Source: Sphingobacterium sp. SYP-B4668
Lineage (GTDB): Bacteria > Bacteroidota > Bacteroidia > Sphingobacteriales > Sphingobacteriaceae
Direction: 5' to 3'
DNA length: 64,000 bases
NCBI RefSeq assembly: GCF_027627455.1
Contig: NZ_CP115483.1
Span: 1,178,001-1,242,000, forward strand
Positions 1-8,944 of this stretch are shown here, piece after piece; the stretch's first letter is position 1; every line of letters begins with the position of its first letter. The notes under the pieces were generated by a model that was not told where the DNA came from, searched no databases, and saw only the letters and a list, made by a program, of their open reading frames with translations. The translations under genes were made by a program, and so were the position numbers.

Positions 1-513
1 AATCTCAAGGGGGCTGTCAAATAGTATGTCGAAATCAGGTGCGAAGAAAGTGTCTAGAGCATCAGCTATCGACGCCAGACCTGTAGATATGGCATTCCAT
101 CCTGTATAGGGGATGATTTTTATCTCTGATGCATGGTTAAGATAGCCATCTATAAAGAAGAAAGTAGCGGCAGGGACGATAAATGCATGGCTATCATCTA
201 TATGGCTCGTTCTTACAGATGCTTCAAAAGCATAGACCCGATAAGTAACTTTTATATTTTGCTTTTGGGTAAATACCCTCCAAGTGTTCTTACTGATTTT
301 TTCAAATGGGATTCTATGCCCTTCTTCATCAAAAGCTCCAAAGGATTCTACATTTTTGGAATATTCTCTAATAAGATAGGAACCTGGGGTCCACACCGGC
401 ATTTTTAAATCAACGAAATCGGTGTGAAAATTTGTGATACACATCTCTATGTCTGCATAATGTGCTTGTGGTTCGGTAAAGGATACTTGGAAATTTATTT
501 TTGAATTCGTCAT
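1..513 (-). CDS. M61 family glycyl aminopeptidase, N-terminal part (runs off the left edge)
   Basis: The minus strand is open from the ATG at 511-513 to position 1, giving 171 codons with no stop. The product starts MTNSKINFQVSF and contains MPVWTPGSYLIREYS and YAFEASVRTSHID, which match the N-terminal beta domain of Bacteroidota M61 (glycyl aminopeptidase, PDZ-containing) metallopeptidases. The zinc-binding HEXXH and the PDZ domain would lie beyond the window, so catalysis cannot be confirmed. No signal peptide is visible at this start, so the protein may be cytoplasmic. A plus-strand frame at 133-408 is only a shadow of it. Confidence 0.8.
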   Translation of the reverse strand, partial: MTNSKINFQVSFTEPQAHYADIEMCITNFHTDFVDLKMPVWTPGSYLIREYSKNVESFGAFDEEGHRIPFEKISKNTWRVFTQKQNIKVTYRVYAFEASVRTSHIDDSHAFIVPAATFFFIDGYLNHASEIKIIPYTGWNAISTGLASIADALDTFFAPDFDILFDSPLEI

Positions 514-695
514 TTGCCCAGTTTAAGGTGTGATCTCACTTATTCAGAATGTTACAAAGGTAAAGGTATGGTTTTGTAGAGCCAAATTATTCGGCTTGTA
601 ATTATATTAATAGATTCATTTGCGAGCTGTTTTTTGAGTTATTGATTTTGTGTATATTTGATGTTAGGGTATCCCCCTTTTTGAATAGACAAAAT

Positions 696-1562
696 ATGAT
701 ATTAGTTGCAGACAGTGGATCATCAAAATCGGATTGGATTTTAGACTTACCTGACAGTAAACCATTGACATTTTCAACCAAAGGCTTGAATCCCTTTTTT
801 GTTAGCGAAAAGGAAATTGAAAAGGTATTGAAAGAAGTGCCTGAGATTATTCCCTATGCTGATGAGATTAAGGAAGTTTACTTTTATGGCGCGGGGTGTG
901 TAACTCCAGACCGTCGAGAATTAGTCTCTAACGCTTTGACTCATCTTTTTCCTTCGGCATTTATTTCGGTTGAGTCCGATTTGTTAGGGTCTGCATTGGC
1001 TACGTGCGGTGCTAAGAAGGGATTTATTGCCACTATGGGGACGGGGTCTGATGTAAGTTTTTTCAATGGTGAATATCTCTTGCAAAGTCACAACGGAAAT
1101 GGATATGTACTCGGGGATGAAGGGTCCGGAGCGTGGTTTGGGAAGCAATTAATCACCAGTTTTTTATATGATCGGATGCCGATCGACCTTTCTGGAAGAT
1201 TTGAGGAAAAATACAGATTAACGAAAGATATCGTTATTAAGAATGTCTACCAACGAGAGCGCCCTAACGCGTATTTAGCAAATTTCGCCGAATTTATGGA
1301 TGCGAATCGTTTGCATCCTTTCATAGATGGTTTGCTTCGAAGAGGGTTCGACGAATTTGTAAGGACAAATTTACTTACGTATCCTAATTATTGGGAGTAT
1401 GAAATTCATTTTGTGGGGTCGATTGCTTTTCATTTTGATTTGATTCTTCGGGATGTATGTCGTATACATGGTGTTCAACTTGGGACTATTTTGAAATCGC
1501 CCATACAGGAGATTTTTGACTTCGTAATAGAGCGTGAAAAAAAATCGATTTTAAATTTTTAA
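696..1562 (+). CDS. BadF/BadG-type N-acetylglucosamine kinase-like protein (copy 1)
   Basis: A 288-residue ASKHA-fold kinase related to eukaryotic NAGK, expected to phosphorylate N-acetylglucosamine or a similar amino sugar in the cytoplasm. The phosphate-1 loop is ADSGSSKSDW (residues 5-14), with a GTGS adenosine/phosphate segment near residue 115 and LGDEGSGAW near 140. I chose the ATG at 696 over an upstream frame start at 642 because the family begins directly with MILVADSGSS. A paralogue lies at 6111-6968 on the other strand with the same motif order. The glutathione peroxidase gene follows after 11 bp, so the two may be cotranscribed. The exact sugar is inference. Confidence 0.88.
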   Translation: MILVADSGSSKSDWILDLPDSKPLTFSTKGLNPFFVSEKEIEKVLKEVPEIIPYADEIKEVYFYGAGCVTPDRRELVSNALTHLFPSAFISVESDLLGSALATCGAKKGFIATMGTGSDVSFFNGEYLLQSHNGNGYVLGDEGSGAWFGKQLITSFLYDRMPIDLSGRFEEKYRLTKDIVIKNVYQRERPNAYLANFAEFMDANRLHPFIDGLLRRGFDEFVRTNLLTYPNYWEYEIHFVGSIAFHFDLILRDVCRIHGVQLGTILKSPIQEIFDFVIEREKKSILNF

Positions 1563-1573
1563 AGGAATAATAT

Positions 1574-2095
1574 ATGATTTTGATGACATTAATGATGTGT
1601 ATGTCGATAATATCGAGTACACCCCCAGCAGCGAGTATTTACGACTATAGTTTCAAAGATATGGAGGGTAACGTAATAAAGCTTTCCGACTATAAGGGTA
1701 AGAAATTGCTTATCGTCAATACCGCTTCTAAATGTGGATTCACCAAGCAGTATAAAGACTTGGAAGCGTTACATGAGCAATATGGAGATAAAGTTGTGGT
1801 GATAGGGTTTCCTGCCAATAATTTTGGAGGACAGGAACCTGGGAGCAACGAGGAAATTCAGGAATTTTGCGAAAAGAACTTCGGGGTAACATTTACCCTC
1901 TCGGAAAAAGTGGAGGTCAAAGGAGATGAGATAAATCCTCTCTTCAAATTTCTGACTACACAAGATAATCCTGATTTTAAGGGAGATATTAAATGGAACT
2001 TTGAAAAATTTCTGATTGACGAGCATGGAAAATTGATTCATAGGTATCGCTCGGCTGTCACTCCCATGGATAAGGCGATTACCGCTCATTTGTAG
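1574..2095 (+). CDS. Glutathione peroxidase-family thiol peroxidase
   Basis: A 173-residue peroxidase with the thioredoxin fold that reduces hydroperoxides. The peroxidatic cysteine is in NTASKCGFTKQY (Cys54), the conserved Gln is in FPANNFGGQEPG (about Gln87), and the Trp/Asn pair is in KWNFEKFLI, completing the Cys-Gln-Trp-Asn site. The resolving cysteine is likely in EEIQEFCEKNFG. Cysteine replaces selenocysteine, as usual in bacteria, and such enzymes normally use thioredoxin. The first 20 residues are hydrophobic (MILMTLMMCMSIISS) and could be a signal peptide, which would place it in the periplasm. It ends just before a terminator at 2121. Confidence 0.93.
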   Translation: MILMTLMMCMSIISSTPPAASIYDYSFKDMEGNVIKLSDYKGKKLLIVNTASKCGFTKQYKDLEALHEQYGDKVVVIGFPANNFGGQEPGSNEEIQEFCEKNFGVTFTLSEKVEVKGDEINPLFKFLTTQDNPDFKGDIKWNFEKFLIDEHGKLIHRYRSAVTPMDKAITAHL

Positions 2096-2120
2096 GAAAT
2101 ACATAGCAACATAGTATAAG

Positions 2121-2147
2121 CCGGAAGTAGAAGCTTCCGGTTTTTTT
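2121..2147 (+). terminator. Rho-independent terminator after the glutathione peroxidase gene
   Basis: The stem CCGGAAG (2121-2127) pairs with CTTCCGG (2134-2140) around a 6-nt loop and is followed by seven T residues, 26 bp after the peroxidase stop codon. Confidence 0.9.
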
Positions 2148-2159
2148 ATGCAAAAAAGA

Positions 2160-2264
2160 AGCGACTCCTGTGGGGCAGGAGTCGCTAACTAACCAATTAT
2201 AAACCTAAATTATGAAAAGTATCTTGTATCTATTTTTAGATGTCTTGTTTATGGTGTTGTAGTG
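2160..2264 (+). other. Perfect 10-bp hairpin followed by a leader-like sequence and a 16-codon ORF
   Basis: AGCGACTCCT (2160-2169) pairs perfectly with AGGAGTCGCT (2177-2186), but no T-run follows. Next comes an AT-rich leader ending in ACCTAAATTATGAAAAG, then a 16-codon ORF starting at the ATG in that leader and stopping in GTGTTGTAG. It resembles the 5' end of a gene without its body. Whether it is a relic leader, a small RNA or a peptide gene cannot be decided from the sequence. Confidence 0.35.
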
Positions 2265-2332
2265 TGTTAATCAAAGAGCTTGCCAAAAAACACCTATTTG
2301 ATGCATTTTATGTTAAGTTTTTGTTAACAATA

Positions 2333-2917
2333 TCAGCTACATGTAAGACTATAGTAACATGAGCGGCATCTAGGTTCGTAGCTTTCTTTTTCTCCTAGTA
2401 ATACCTGTTGGTCGTTCGCCGTAAGTCTATATGAATAATTAGCTGGCGCTCCACATCTTACACACACCGCATGAACTTTTGTCACATGCTCGGCTATCGC
2501 TATTAAAGCAGGAATAGGACCAAAGGGTGTTCCTCGATAATCCATATCTAGGCCTGCCACGATGACACGGTAGCCTTTGTTTGCAAGTTGGGTGCAGACA
2601 TTAGGTAAGTCGCCGTCGAAGAATTGCGCCTCATCTATTCCGACCACGTTGGTATCTGCACTTAGTAGTAATATAGCGGATGAATGCGATACGGGGGTGG
2701 AGGGTATACTGTTGTGGTCATGAGACACAACCAATTCTTCGTCATATCGTATGTCGATCGAAGGTTTGAAAATCTCTACTTTCAAACGAGCAAACTGGGC
2801 TCTCTTCAAACGCCTAATCAGTTCTTCTGTTTTACCTGAAAACATCGAGCCACAAATGACTTCAATACTTCCACACCTACCTCTGCCTTCTCGAAAATTG
2901 TGCTCAGAAAATAACAT
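2333..2917 (-). CDS. tdk: Thymidine kinase (TK1 type)
   Basis: A 194-residue type II thymidine kinase that phosphorylates thymidine to dTMP in pyrimidine salvage. The Walker A motif is [12 protein letters not shown] (about residues 22-33), the Walker B-like segment is [10 protein letters not shown], and the catalytic Glu is within IDEAQ. Two pairs of zinc cysteines are visible: CVRC (about 151-154) and CRSC near residue 186. The length is normal for the family, and the N-terminal MLFSEHNF is typical of Bacteroidota enzymes. It is convergent with the peroxidase gene, with a hairpin stretch between them. Confidence 0.96.
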   Translation of the reverse strand: MLFSEHNFREGRGRCGSIEVICGSMFSGKTEELIRRLKRAQFARLKVEIFKPSIDIRYDEELVVSHDHNSIPSTPVSHSSAILLLSADTNVVGIDEAQFFDGDLPNVCTQLANKGYRVIVAGLDMDYRGTPFGPIPALIAIAEHVTKVHAVCVRCGAPANYSYRLTANDQQVLLGEKESYEPRCRSCYYSLTCS

Positions 2918-3131
2918 GTTAAAAAAATGCTTGCTTAAAAAATATTTGGGATAGTAATAACGTTAGAATATTGACATCTAGAGACCTTAATAGAGGGCTA
3001 ATATCGAAATAAAATGTTAGATTTGACATAGTCAAACGTTGGTCACTACTGAAGCCTGTAGTTTTCAATGACTTGAATTTTAGTTGACAAGCCTTGTCAT
3101 AATGTTACAAATATAAAATTTAGAAATAAAG

Positions 3132-4175
3132 ATGGCCGCTACAAAACAAGATATCTTTGCCAAAATAGGTGATTTACTTTTAGAGTTAAATGAGCAGTAT
3201 GCAGCATTGGGAGAAAGCGAAAGCTGTGAATTAGTAGAGGTCTCTCTACTGGAAGCGAATGCAAAGTTTCTTGCCGATCATATCAATATTCTGAAGGTCT
3301 TAAAATTACAGTATGTGAAGGACGAAGCTCACTCGGTAGAACAATCCACTGCGGAATATCACATAGACAATGAGGTTAAAAAAGTGTCATTTGAGGATTT
3401 TTTTACCCCACCTTCAGCGCATAGGGTAAAAGAAGCTGATAATCAGCAGACACATGTAGAGATTGAAAACGAGGCGATAACGACGCCCGCTGAAAGTTTT
3501 ACGGCTGCGGAACCCCATTTCGTAAAAGCAATACCAACTGACGCTAACGAACCTGCTGCTACAGTAGAGCAAATACCAGTCTTGTCTCCCCCGGTACAGG
3601 ATACCGTTTACGAGGAGCCAAAATTTGAAGAAAAATCCGTAGAAACAGCCCCAATGTTCGAAGCACCTTCCCCTGCACCGCAACAATTGTCGACCGTTGA
3701 TAGACCAACTCCTACTCAGGATATAAATATACCTACAAAAGTAGTGGAGGAGCAACCCGTTGAGTCAATTGTTAATAAGGTTGTCATCGAAGAAAAAGAA
3801 ATTATTGTTGCGGAGGTGGAATCTCGGGAGGAGGAAAAATCAAGGCGTCCACTTACATTGAATGAGTTGATTTCCCAACAAAAGAAGGCTGGATTGAATC
3901 AGCAAAATATTTTTCAAACAAGTCAACATAATCCAGAGCGTGTTACAGACTTAAAGTCGGCCGTTAGCCTCAATGACAAATTGCTCTTCATCAAAGATTT
4001 ATTTAACGGTTATAGTTTGGCATATAGTGAGGCAATTGAGCTATTGAATAGATTTGATAATTTTGCTGAAGCGGATGCGTTCTTACAAACCAACTACTCC
4101 CTGAAAAATGGCTGGGCAGATAAGTCTCAGACTGTGGACAAACTATATGCTGTATTAAGAAAAAGGTTTATTTAA
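3132..4175 (+). CDS. Hypothetical protein with disordered Pro/Glu-rich middle and conserved C-terminal domain
   Basis: A 347-residue cytoplasmic protein that I do not recognise by function. Residues 1-65 are predicted helical (KQDIFAKIGDLLLELNEQY). Residues 80-240 are rich in Pro, Glu, Val and Thr and look disordered. Residues 240-347 form a compact helical domain beginning LTLNELISQQKKAG and ending YAVLRKRFI. The layout, conserved ends joined by a low-complexity linker, is common in Bacteroidota housekeeping hypotheticals. There is no signal peptide. Codon use matches its neighbours and a strong terminator follows at 4270. Confidence 0.8.
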   Translation: MAATKQDIFAKIGDLLLELNEQYAALGESESCELVEVSLLEANAKFLADHINILKVLKLQYVKDEAHSVEQSTAEYHIDNEVKKVSFEDFFTPPSAHRVKEADNQQTHVEIENEAITTPAESFTAAEPHFVKAIPTDANEPAATVEQIPVLSPPVQDTVYEEPKFEEKSVETAPMFEAPSPAPQQLSTVDRPTPTQDINIPTKVVEEQPVESIVNKVVIEEKEIIVAEVESREEEKSRRPLTLNELISQQKKAGLNQQNIFQTSQHNPERVTDLKSAVSLNDKLLFIKDLFNGYSLAYSEAIELLNRFDNFAEADAFLQTNYSLKNGWADKSQTVDKLYAVLRKRFI

Positions 4176-4269
4176 GCTATTAGCAATCTTTTATCAAAAG
4201 AAGACTGCTATTTGGATACAATGAAGTGGCCCTGAAAACAGGGTAACATTATAAATTAGTTAATGAGGT

Positions 4270-4305
4270 GATGAGCTCGATATTTTATCGGGCTCATCCC
4301 TTTTA
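4270..4305. terminator. Terminator between convergent genes
   Basis: GATGAGCTCGATA (4270-4282) pairs with TATCGGGCTCATC (4286-4298) over 13 bp with one T-G pair and a 3-nt loop, followed by CCCTTTT. It closes the upstream plus-strand gene and may serve the minus-strand gene ending at 4303. Confidence 0.75.
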
Positions 4306-4914
4306 GATCAAATCAAATTTAATCCAATGTATACCTTGATGTCCAAAGACAAAGTATTTTGGTTGGATAATCTCCGCCAATAGTTCGAGTTCCGTTAGAA
4401 AATTTGTACCTGGAACACCTGCAAAATCTTCTTTCTTGATGAGATATACCTGATTATTCTTAATTGCAGGAATTTGCTTCCATTGATCTTGATTGACAAA
4501 ATCAGGCAATTGTCCATATAAGGTAAACTCATCTTGTTTTATGATTAGGATTTGCGCTTGTTGATAATCCTGAAGGGGTATCGGAAGTCCTCCTGCGATT
4601 TGGATAGTTTCCGCTATAAGTGTACTTTCTAATAGAGCAGGGGGGGTGATACTTTCTAATAGTAAGATTTTTGGTCTGGATTCCGAAGCGATAAATTTTA
4701 ATTTGTGCAATACAATATCTACCTCTTCCTCCAATAGCTCAACTAAGTTGGTCGATGGAGCGTATCTATTAGAGAAGCGTCTTATAAATTCTTTCAATTC
4801 TTCAAAGGAAGATATTTCGAGGGATGCGGACTCTAGCGTTGAATCCGCTATGATTTCCTTTAATTCCAATCGCTTTGCTAGTTCTTTTATTAGGGTACTG
4901 TTGTTGTCAAACAT
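4303..4914 (-). CDS. BtuF/TroA-like substrate-binding fold protein without a signal peptide
   Basis: A 203-residue protein resembling the C-terminal lobe and linker of helical-backbone (class III) periplasmic binding proteins for siderophores or cobalamin. The segment WKQIPAIKNNQVYLI is the hallmark of that family, and PPALLESTLIAETIQIAGG matches the ligand-lobe helix. Two features are unusual: no signal peptide or lipobox is visible, and it is shorter than the usual 280-300 residues. A cytoplasmic binding or enzymatic role is therefore possible. No transporter genes are adjacent. The function is unknown; only the fold assignment is supported. Confidence 0.7.
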   Translation of the reverse strand: MFDNNSTLIKELAKRLELKEIIADSTLESASLEISSFEELKEFIRRFSNRYAPSTNLVELLEEEVDIVLHKLKFIASESRPKILLLESITPPALLESTLIAETIQIAGGLPIPLQDYQQAQILIIKQDEFTLYGQLPDFVNQDQWKQIPAIKNNQVYLIKKEDFAGVPGTNFLTELELLAEIIQPKYFVFGHQGIHWIKFDLI

Positions 4915-5039
4915 GCTGCAAAGTTAATAATGATCATAGTAACTACCTAATCTGGACCATAAGTCATCGGTTATATTTTTTGTTTCAGCACTCTATTTTG
5001 TAAATTGCGTATTCAAATTGATAAATAAATTAAAAAGAT

Positions 5040-5354
5040 ATGTTTGATAAACTTTTTGAAGCCCAACAGAAGGCCCAGGAAATAAAGAAGAGATTGGATA
5101 ATATTTCTGTCTTTGGAGAAGCGGAAGGCGGCGTGTTGAAAGTAACGGCCACGGCCAATAAAGAAGTCCGTGAGATAACTATTGATCCCGTCTTTCTTTC
5201 CAATGCGGATAAGGAAGAGTTGGAAGAGCTCATCGTAGTAGCCGTTAATAAGGCATTGGCCCAAGCAGAAAACGTTAGTCAATCAGAAATGCAAGCTTCT
5301 GCCCAAGATATGTTAGGTGGTATCGGGGGCTTAGGGAATCTATTCAATAAATAA
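5040..5354 (+). CDS. YbaB/EbfC-family nucleoid-associated protein
   Basis: A 104-residue protein of the YbaB/EbfC family, which forms dimers and binds DNA. The N-terminal helix MFDKLFEAQQKAQEIKKRL is followed by the beta segment GVLKVTATANKEVREITIDP, the C-terminal helices, and a flexible GGIGGLGNLFNK tail. The length is typical. It is followed after 2 bp by the UPF0173 hydrolase gene, so the two are likely cotranscribed. Minus-strand frames over it are shadows. Confidence 0.92.
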   Translation: MFDKLFEAQQKAQEIKKRLDNISVFGEAEGGVLKVTATANKEVREITIDPVFLSNADKEELEELIVVAVNKALAQAENVSQSEMQASAQDMLGGIGGLGNLFNK

Positions 5355-5356
5355 CT

Positions 5357-6040
5357 ATGAAAGCAACTTACTATGGTCAATCTTGTGTAGGATTTGACTT
5401 TAATGGAGTCAAGGTATTGTTAGACCCCTTTATTCAGTATAATCCGTTAGCGGCAGATATCGACATGGGTGATATACATCCTGATTATATTTTTCTTAGT
5501 CACGGTCATCAGGACCATGTTGCTGATATGTTGACCATTCAAAAGAATAGTAACGCCATGGTTGCAACCGTCGTCGAAACTGCCGACTGGGTACGTAAGC
5601 AAGGGGTACCTGAGGATAGAGTAATTGAGTTTAATCTCGGCGGTACTATATACACATCTTTTGGTAAAGTTAAGATGGTGCTTGCGGTGCATACTAATAG
5701 TACCCCCGATGGGTCTTACGGTGGTTGGCCCGTTGGTTTCGTGCTATTTGTTGGTAAGCAGAAGATTTATTTTGCTGGAGACACTGCATTGACATATGAT
5801 ATGAAATTGCTTGCCGACCTCGAATTGGATTGGGCTTTTTTACCTATTGGAGGGCATTATACCATGGATGTTGATGATGCAATCAAAGCTGCTGGATTTA
5901 TAAACTGTAAACGTATTGTGGGGATTCACTACAATACCTTTCCACCAATATCGATTGATACTGCAGAAGCTCGGCATAAATTTGAATCTTCAGGATTGCA
6001 ATTATTACTGCCATCTATAGGGGAGTCCTTTTCTCTATAA
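5357..6040 (+). CDS. UPF0173 metal-dependent hydrolase (MBL fold)
   Basis: A 227-residue metallo-beta-lactamase-fold hydrolase of the UPF0173 (YtkL-like) family. The metal motif HxHxDH appears as LSHGHQDHVADM (about residues 48-59). GDTALTYDMK supplies the bridging Asp, and LPIGGHYTMD and GIHYNTFP supply further His ligands. The substrate is not known for this family. The gene starts 2 bp after the YbaB gene and ends at a strong bidirectional terminator. Confidence 0.93.
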   Translation: MKATYYGQSCVGFDFNGVKVLLDPFIQYNPLAADIDMGDIHPDYIFLSHGHQDHVADMLTIQKNSNAMVATVVETADWVRKQGVPEDRVIEFNLGGTIYTSFGKVKMVLAVHTNSTPDGSYGGWPVGFVLFVGKQKIYFAGDTALTYDMKLLADLELDWAFLPIGGHYTMDVDDAIKAAGFINCKRIVGIHYNTFPPISIDTAEARHKFESSGLQLLLPSIGESFSL

Positions 6041-6057
6041 GGCTCTTCGTAGAACAT

Positions 6058-6089
6058 AAAAAAGGTTGGATTTTTATCCAACCTTTTTT
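6058..6089. terminator. Bidirectional terminator
   Basis: The sequence AAAAAAGGTTGGAT, a TTTT loop and ATCCAACCTTTTTT form a perfect 14-bp stem with A and T tracts on both sides, between a plus-strand gene ending at 6040 and a minus-strand gene ending at 6111. Confidence 0.95.
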
Positions 6090-6110
6090 ATTGTAATGTA
6101 TTATCGTTAG

Positions 6111-6968
6111 CTATTTTTTTGCAGCACGATTCATGTGGAATAGAACCAAGTCGTCAATAGGTGAACGTAAGATTTTTCCAACTTTCATTCCGTATTGAGT
6201 AGCTTTATGTTCTAATACATTCCGGAAATTGTAGCCTACCGAACCAATACAATTAAATGTATAATCTTTGTAATCTGGATATTTGCTAACCAAGTTGTTG
6301 AAAAATGCTTCAAAAGAGTCTTCGACAATTTTACGTGTATATTCGATATTTACATTATTGTCGTATACAAATTTACTAAAGCTTGCGCAGAAACGGTTTG
6401 CTAAAGGTTTAGTATAGACTGTATCCATGATTTCATCAGGTGTCAACTTATACGTTTCAAAGAATACTTTCTTTACATCTGCCGGCATCAAGTCTCGGAT
6501 GTAATCAATCAATAATTTTTTTCCAATATAGCTCCCGCTACCTTCGTCCCCTAAAATGTAGGCACCCGAATCAATGTTTTTGGTAATCTCTTCGCCGTCG
6601 TACACACAAGTGTTAGTACCGGTACCTAGTATGGCTGCAAAGCCTGCTTCTGTACCAAGTAGAGCTCTTGCTGCTGCTAGTAAGTCATGCCCAACTTCAA
6701 CTTCAGAATTTGGAAATACTTGTTTAATCGCATCGATTACGATTTGCGCCTTTTCTTGGTTGTGGACACCTGCACCGTAGTAGTTTACCTCACTGATTTT
6801 TTCAAATGGTAAATCAAGTGGAAGACCCTTTTTCAATGAATTCACGATGTAATTACTATCCACAAAATATGGATTGTATCCCTCCGTATTAAAGTAAATC
6901 TTCTTGTTAGAATCATCTAACAAACACCAGTTTGTTTTGGTAGATCCTCCGTCAGCAATTATAATCAT
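6111..6968 (-). CDS. BadF/BadG-type N-acetylglucosamine kinase-like protein (copy 2)
   Basis: A 285-residue ASKHA kinase with ADGGSTKTNW (residues 5-14), LGTGTNTC near 115 and LGDEGSGSYIGKK near 138. It is a paralogue of the protein at 696-1562 and most likely phosphorylates N-acetylglucosamine. The product ends SPIDDLVLFHMNRAAKK. A FucP-like sugar transporter gene lies just upstream on the same strand (7217-8944) but is separated by a terminator at 7117-7153. The kinase therefore has its own promoter, and the functional pairing of importer and kinase is inference. Confidence 0.9.
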   Translation of the reverse strand: MIIIADGGSTKTNWCLLDDSNKKIYFNTEGYNPYFVDSNYIVNSLKKGLPLDLPFEKISEVNYYGAGVHNQEKAQIVIDAIKQVFPNSEVEVGHDLLAAARALLGTEAGFAAILGTGTNTCVYDGEEITKNIDSGAYILGDEGSGSYIGKKLLIDYIRDLMPADVKKVFFETYKLTPDEIMDTVYTKPLANRFCASFSKFVYDNNVNIEYTRKIVEDSFEAFFNNLVSKYPDYKDYTFNCIGSVGYNFRNVLEHKATQYGMKVGKILRSPIDDLVLFHMNRAAKK

Positions 6969-7116
6969 TATTGTGAAGTTAATTTGTGTTTATATTGTTT
7001 GTTGTTTTAAAAAAAATAAATGTTTGTCTGTCCGAAAATACGTTTTTTAATATAAAAACCACATTATTTGATCCGTTTATTTTGATTAAAAATGAGTGTC
7101 TCATCACTTTTTAACT

Positions 7117-7153
7117 AAAAACGACGCTTACGTGTGTGTAAGCGCCGTTTTTT
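7117..7153. terminator. Terminator downstream of the sugar transporter gene
   Basis: AAAACGACGCTTAC pairs with GTAAGCGCCGTTTT with one A-C mismatch around a GTGTGT loop, flanked by A and T tracts. It separates the transporter (minus strand, ending 7217) from the kinase gene downstream. Confidence 0.85.
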
Positions 7154-7216
7154 ATTTTCGTCACAATTTTATTTGATAGTGTACTAAATACAATTAGTTC
7201 TTCTCTTTTTTTGAAA

Positions 7217-8944
7217 TTAGTGTCCGCCTTCGGCTTCAATTTCATCCATATTGATACCTTGTTTTTTCAGAAAACCTCTTACTAACACTGCGAAAACTAC
7301 GATATACACAAATCCGAAAAGAGGCAATATGTAGGAGTTGTGTATGCCGATGATATCCGCAAGCTTACCTTGTATAGGAGGTATAACACCACCACCTAAA
7401 ATCATCATTACTAAGAATGCCGATCCTTGAGCCGTATATTTTCCTAATCCTGCAATAGAGAGGCTGAATATAGAAGACCACATAATTGAACATGCTAACC
7501 CACCTGCTAAGAAAGCGTAGATAGCAACTACTCCTGAGGAAGCTAGACCGACAGCCATAGCTAGTATTCCGAAAATACCGAAGATAATCAATGTCCGGAC
7601 GGGTTTATCTTTACTTAAAAAGAAAGCGACGACCTGTAATGCAATGCAGATACTATAGAAGTAAAGATGAGACATTTCAAATCCAGCCAATGTATTCACA
7701 CCAATGATTACAGTGAAAGCAACAAAAGGCACTACAATCAATAAAAGCTGTTGTGTCGATTTCGCTAACTTGAAAGCGCTAATTGCGCCTGCCCATCTAC
7801 CTATCATCATACTCCCCCAATACATGGATACATATGGTGTGATTTGAGAAGATTGCAAACTGCCAAATTCTTTTAATGTAAGTAGCTCACCTAAGTTACT
7901 CCCGATGGCTACTTCTACCCCAACGTATAGAAATAAAGCTAACATGCCGAGTACTAATTGCGGATATTTCATTGCTCCCCATCCTTCAGCGTTCTTTCGA
8001 GCACTGAAGTTTGCATATAGAAGTCCTCCAACGATAACAATGAACGCTCCCGCTAACCACATCATTCTTGTTTTCTCAAGTGGGTGTGCAATGTCTGCAA
8101 TTTGAGCTTTTAGTTGGTCTATTGCAGTTATATCAGTAAGTGATTTTAATTGTTCTCGTAAAGCTTCGATTTGAAGAGCTTCTGGACTCTTATAACTTAA
8201 GAATACTGGGGCAAACATTGCGAAAAGCAGTACCGTCATTATAATTAATGTCCGCAAAGCCTTATTTGCTTTTTCCATTGGCTCATCACTTATTCCGGCC
8301 GGAACTTTTTTAGAGAAGTGAAACAATGCTGCTGCCAGGACAAACAATAAACCTACACCTATATAAAGAATGATTACTTTATCTAGGGGTAGATTCGCAA
8401 TTTCGCTATCTGAAATTGTTTCAAATGTGCCAAATAAGGCGAAACCAATCACCAACGGGCCAATTGTGGTTCCAAAGGAATTGATACCACCACCTAAATT
8501 AACTCGGGATGATCCCGTTTTGGGGTCGCCTAGAAGCACTGCAAATGGATTGGCTGCGGTTTGTTGTAATGAAAACCCCAATGCAACCGTGAAGAGACCA
8601 ATTAGCATACCAATGTAGAGGTTTACTTCCACGGCAATAATCATAGCACCAGCTCCCAGAGCTGAAAATAGCAGGCCGTAAACAATACTCTTTTTGTAGC
8701 CCCATTGACCGACCAAGTCTTTCCCTTTTAACGTGCTAAAAATAAATAGTAAGAGGGCTCCAATGTAATAGGCAGTGTAGAATGCAAAGTCAATAAGCTG
8801 AGATTGAAATTGATCTAGATGGAAGTAGTTTTTACAAAAAGGAATGAATACACTGTTGCCAGCAGCAATGAAACCCCAAAAAAAGAATACCACAACTAAG
8901 GTGTACAAGGCTGGGTAATTTGTTTTAATTTCGTTTTCTTTCAT
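7217..8944 (-). CDS. MFS sugar transporter (FucP / glucose-galactose type) with a central insertion
   Basis: A 575-residue major facilitator with 12 or more membrane helices, starting KTNYPALYTLVVVFFFWGFIAAGNSVF, the FucP/GluP family opening. LQQTAANPFAVLLGDP carries the sugar-porter NP motif. It is over 100 residues longer than usual because of a hydrophilic, coiled-coil-like insertion between helices 6 and 7 (about residues 255-295, PEALQIEALREQLKSL). The likely substrate is a hexose or N-acetylglucosamine, given the kinase gene beside it. It acts in the inner membrane as a proton symporter by family knowledge. The long gap upstream (8945-9288) holds its promoter and that of rho. Confidence 0.9.
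   Translation of the reverse strand: MKENEIKTNYPALYTLVVVFFFWGFIAAGNSVFIPFCKNYFHLDQFQSQLIDFAFYTAYYIGALLLFIFSTLKGKDLVGQWGYKKSIVYGLLFSALGAGAMIIAVEVNLYIGMLIGLFTVALGFSLQQTAANPFAVLLGDPKTGSSRVNLGGGINSFGTTIGPLVIGFALFGTFETISDSEIANLPLDKVIILYIGVGLLFVLAAALFHFSKKVPAGISDEPMEKANKALRTLIIMTVLLFAMFAPVFLSYKSPEALQIEALREQLKSLTDITAIDQLKAQIADIAHPLEKTRMMWLAGAFIVIVGGLLYANFSARKNAEGWGAMKYPQLVLGMLALFLYVGVEVAIGSNLGELLTLKEFGSLQSSQITPYVSMYWGSMMIGRWAGAISAFKLAKSTQQLLLIVVPFVAFTVIIGVNTLAGFEMSHLYFYSICIALQVVAFFLSKDKPVRTLIIFGIFGILAMAVGLASSGVVAIYAFLAGGLACSIMWSSIFSLSIAGLGKYTAQGSAFLVMMILGGGVIPPIQGKLADIIGIHNSYILPLFGFVYIVVFAVLVRGFLKKQGINMDEIEAEGGH

Noticed and set aside
133..408. Plus-strand 91-residue ORF at the left edge
   Set aside because: It is antisense to the clear M61 peptidase frame and has no protein-like features.
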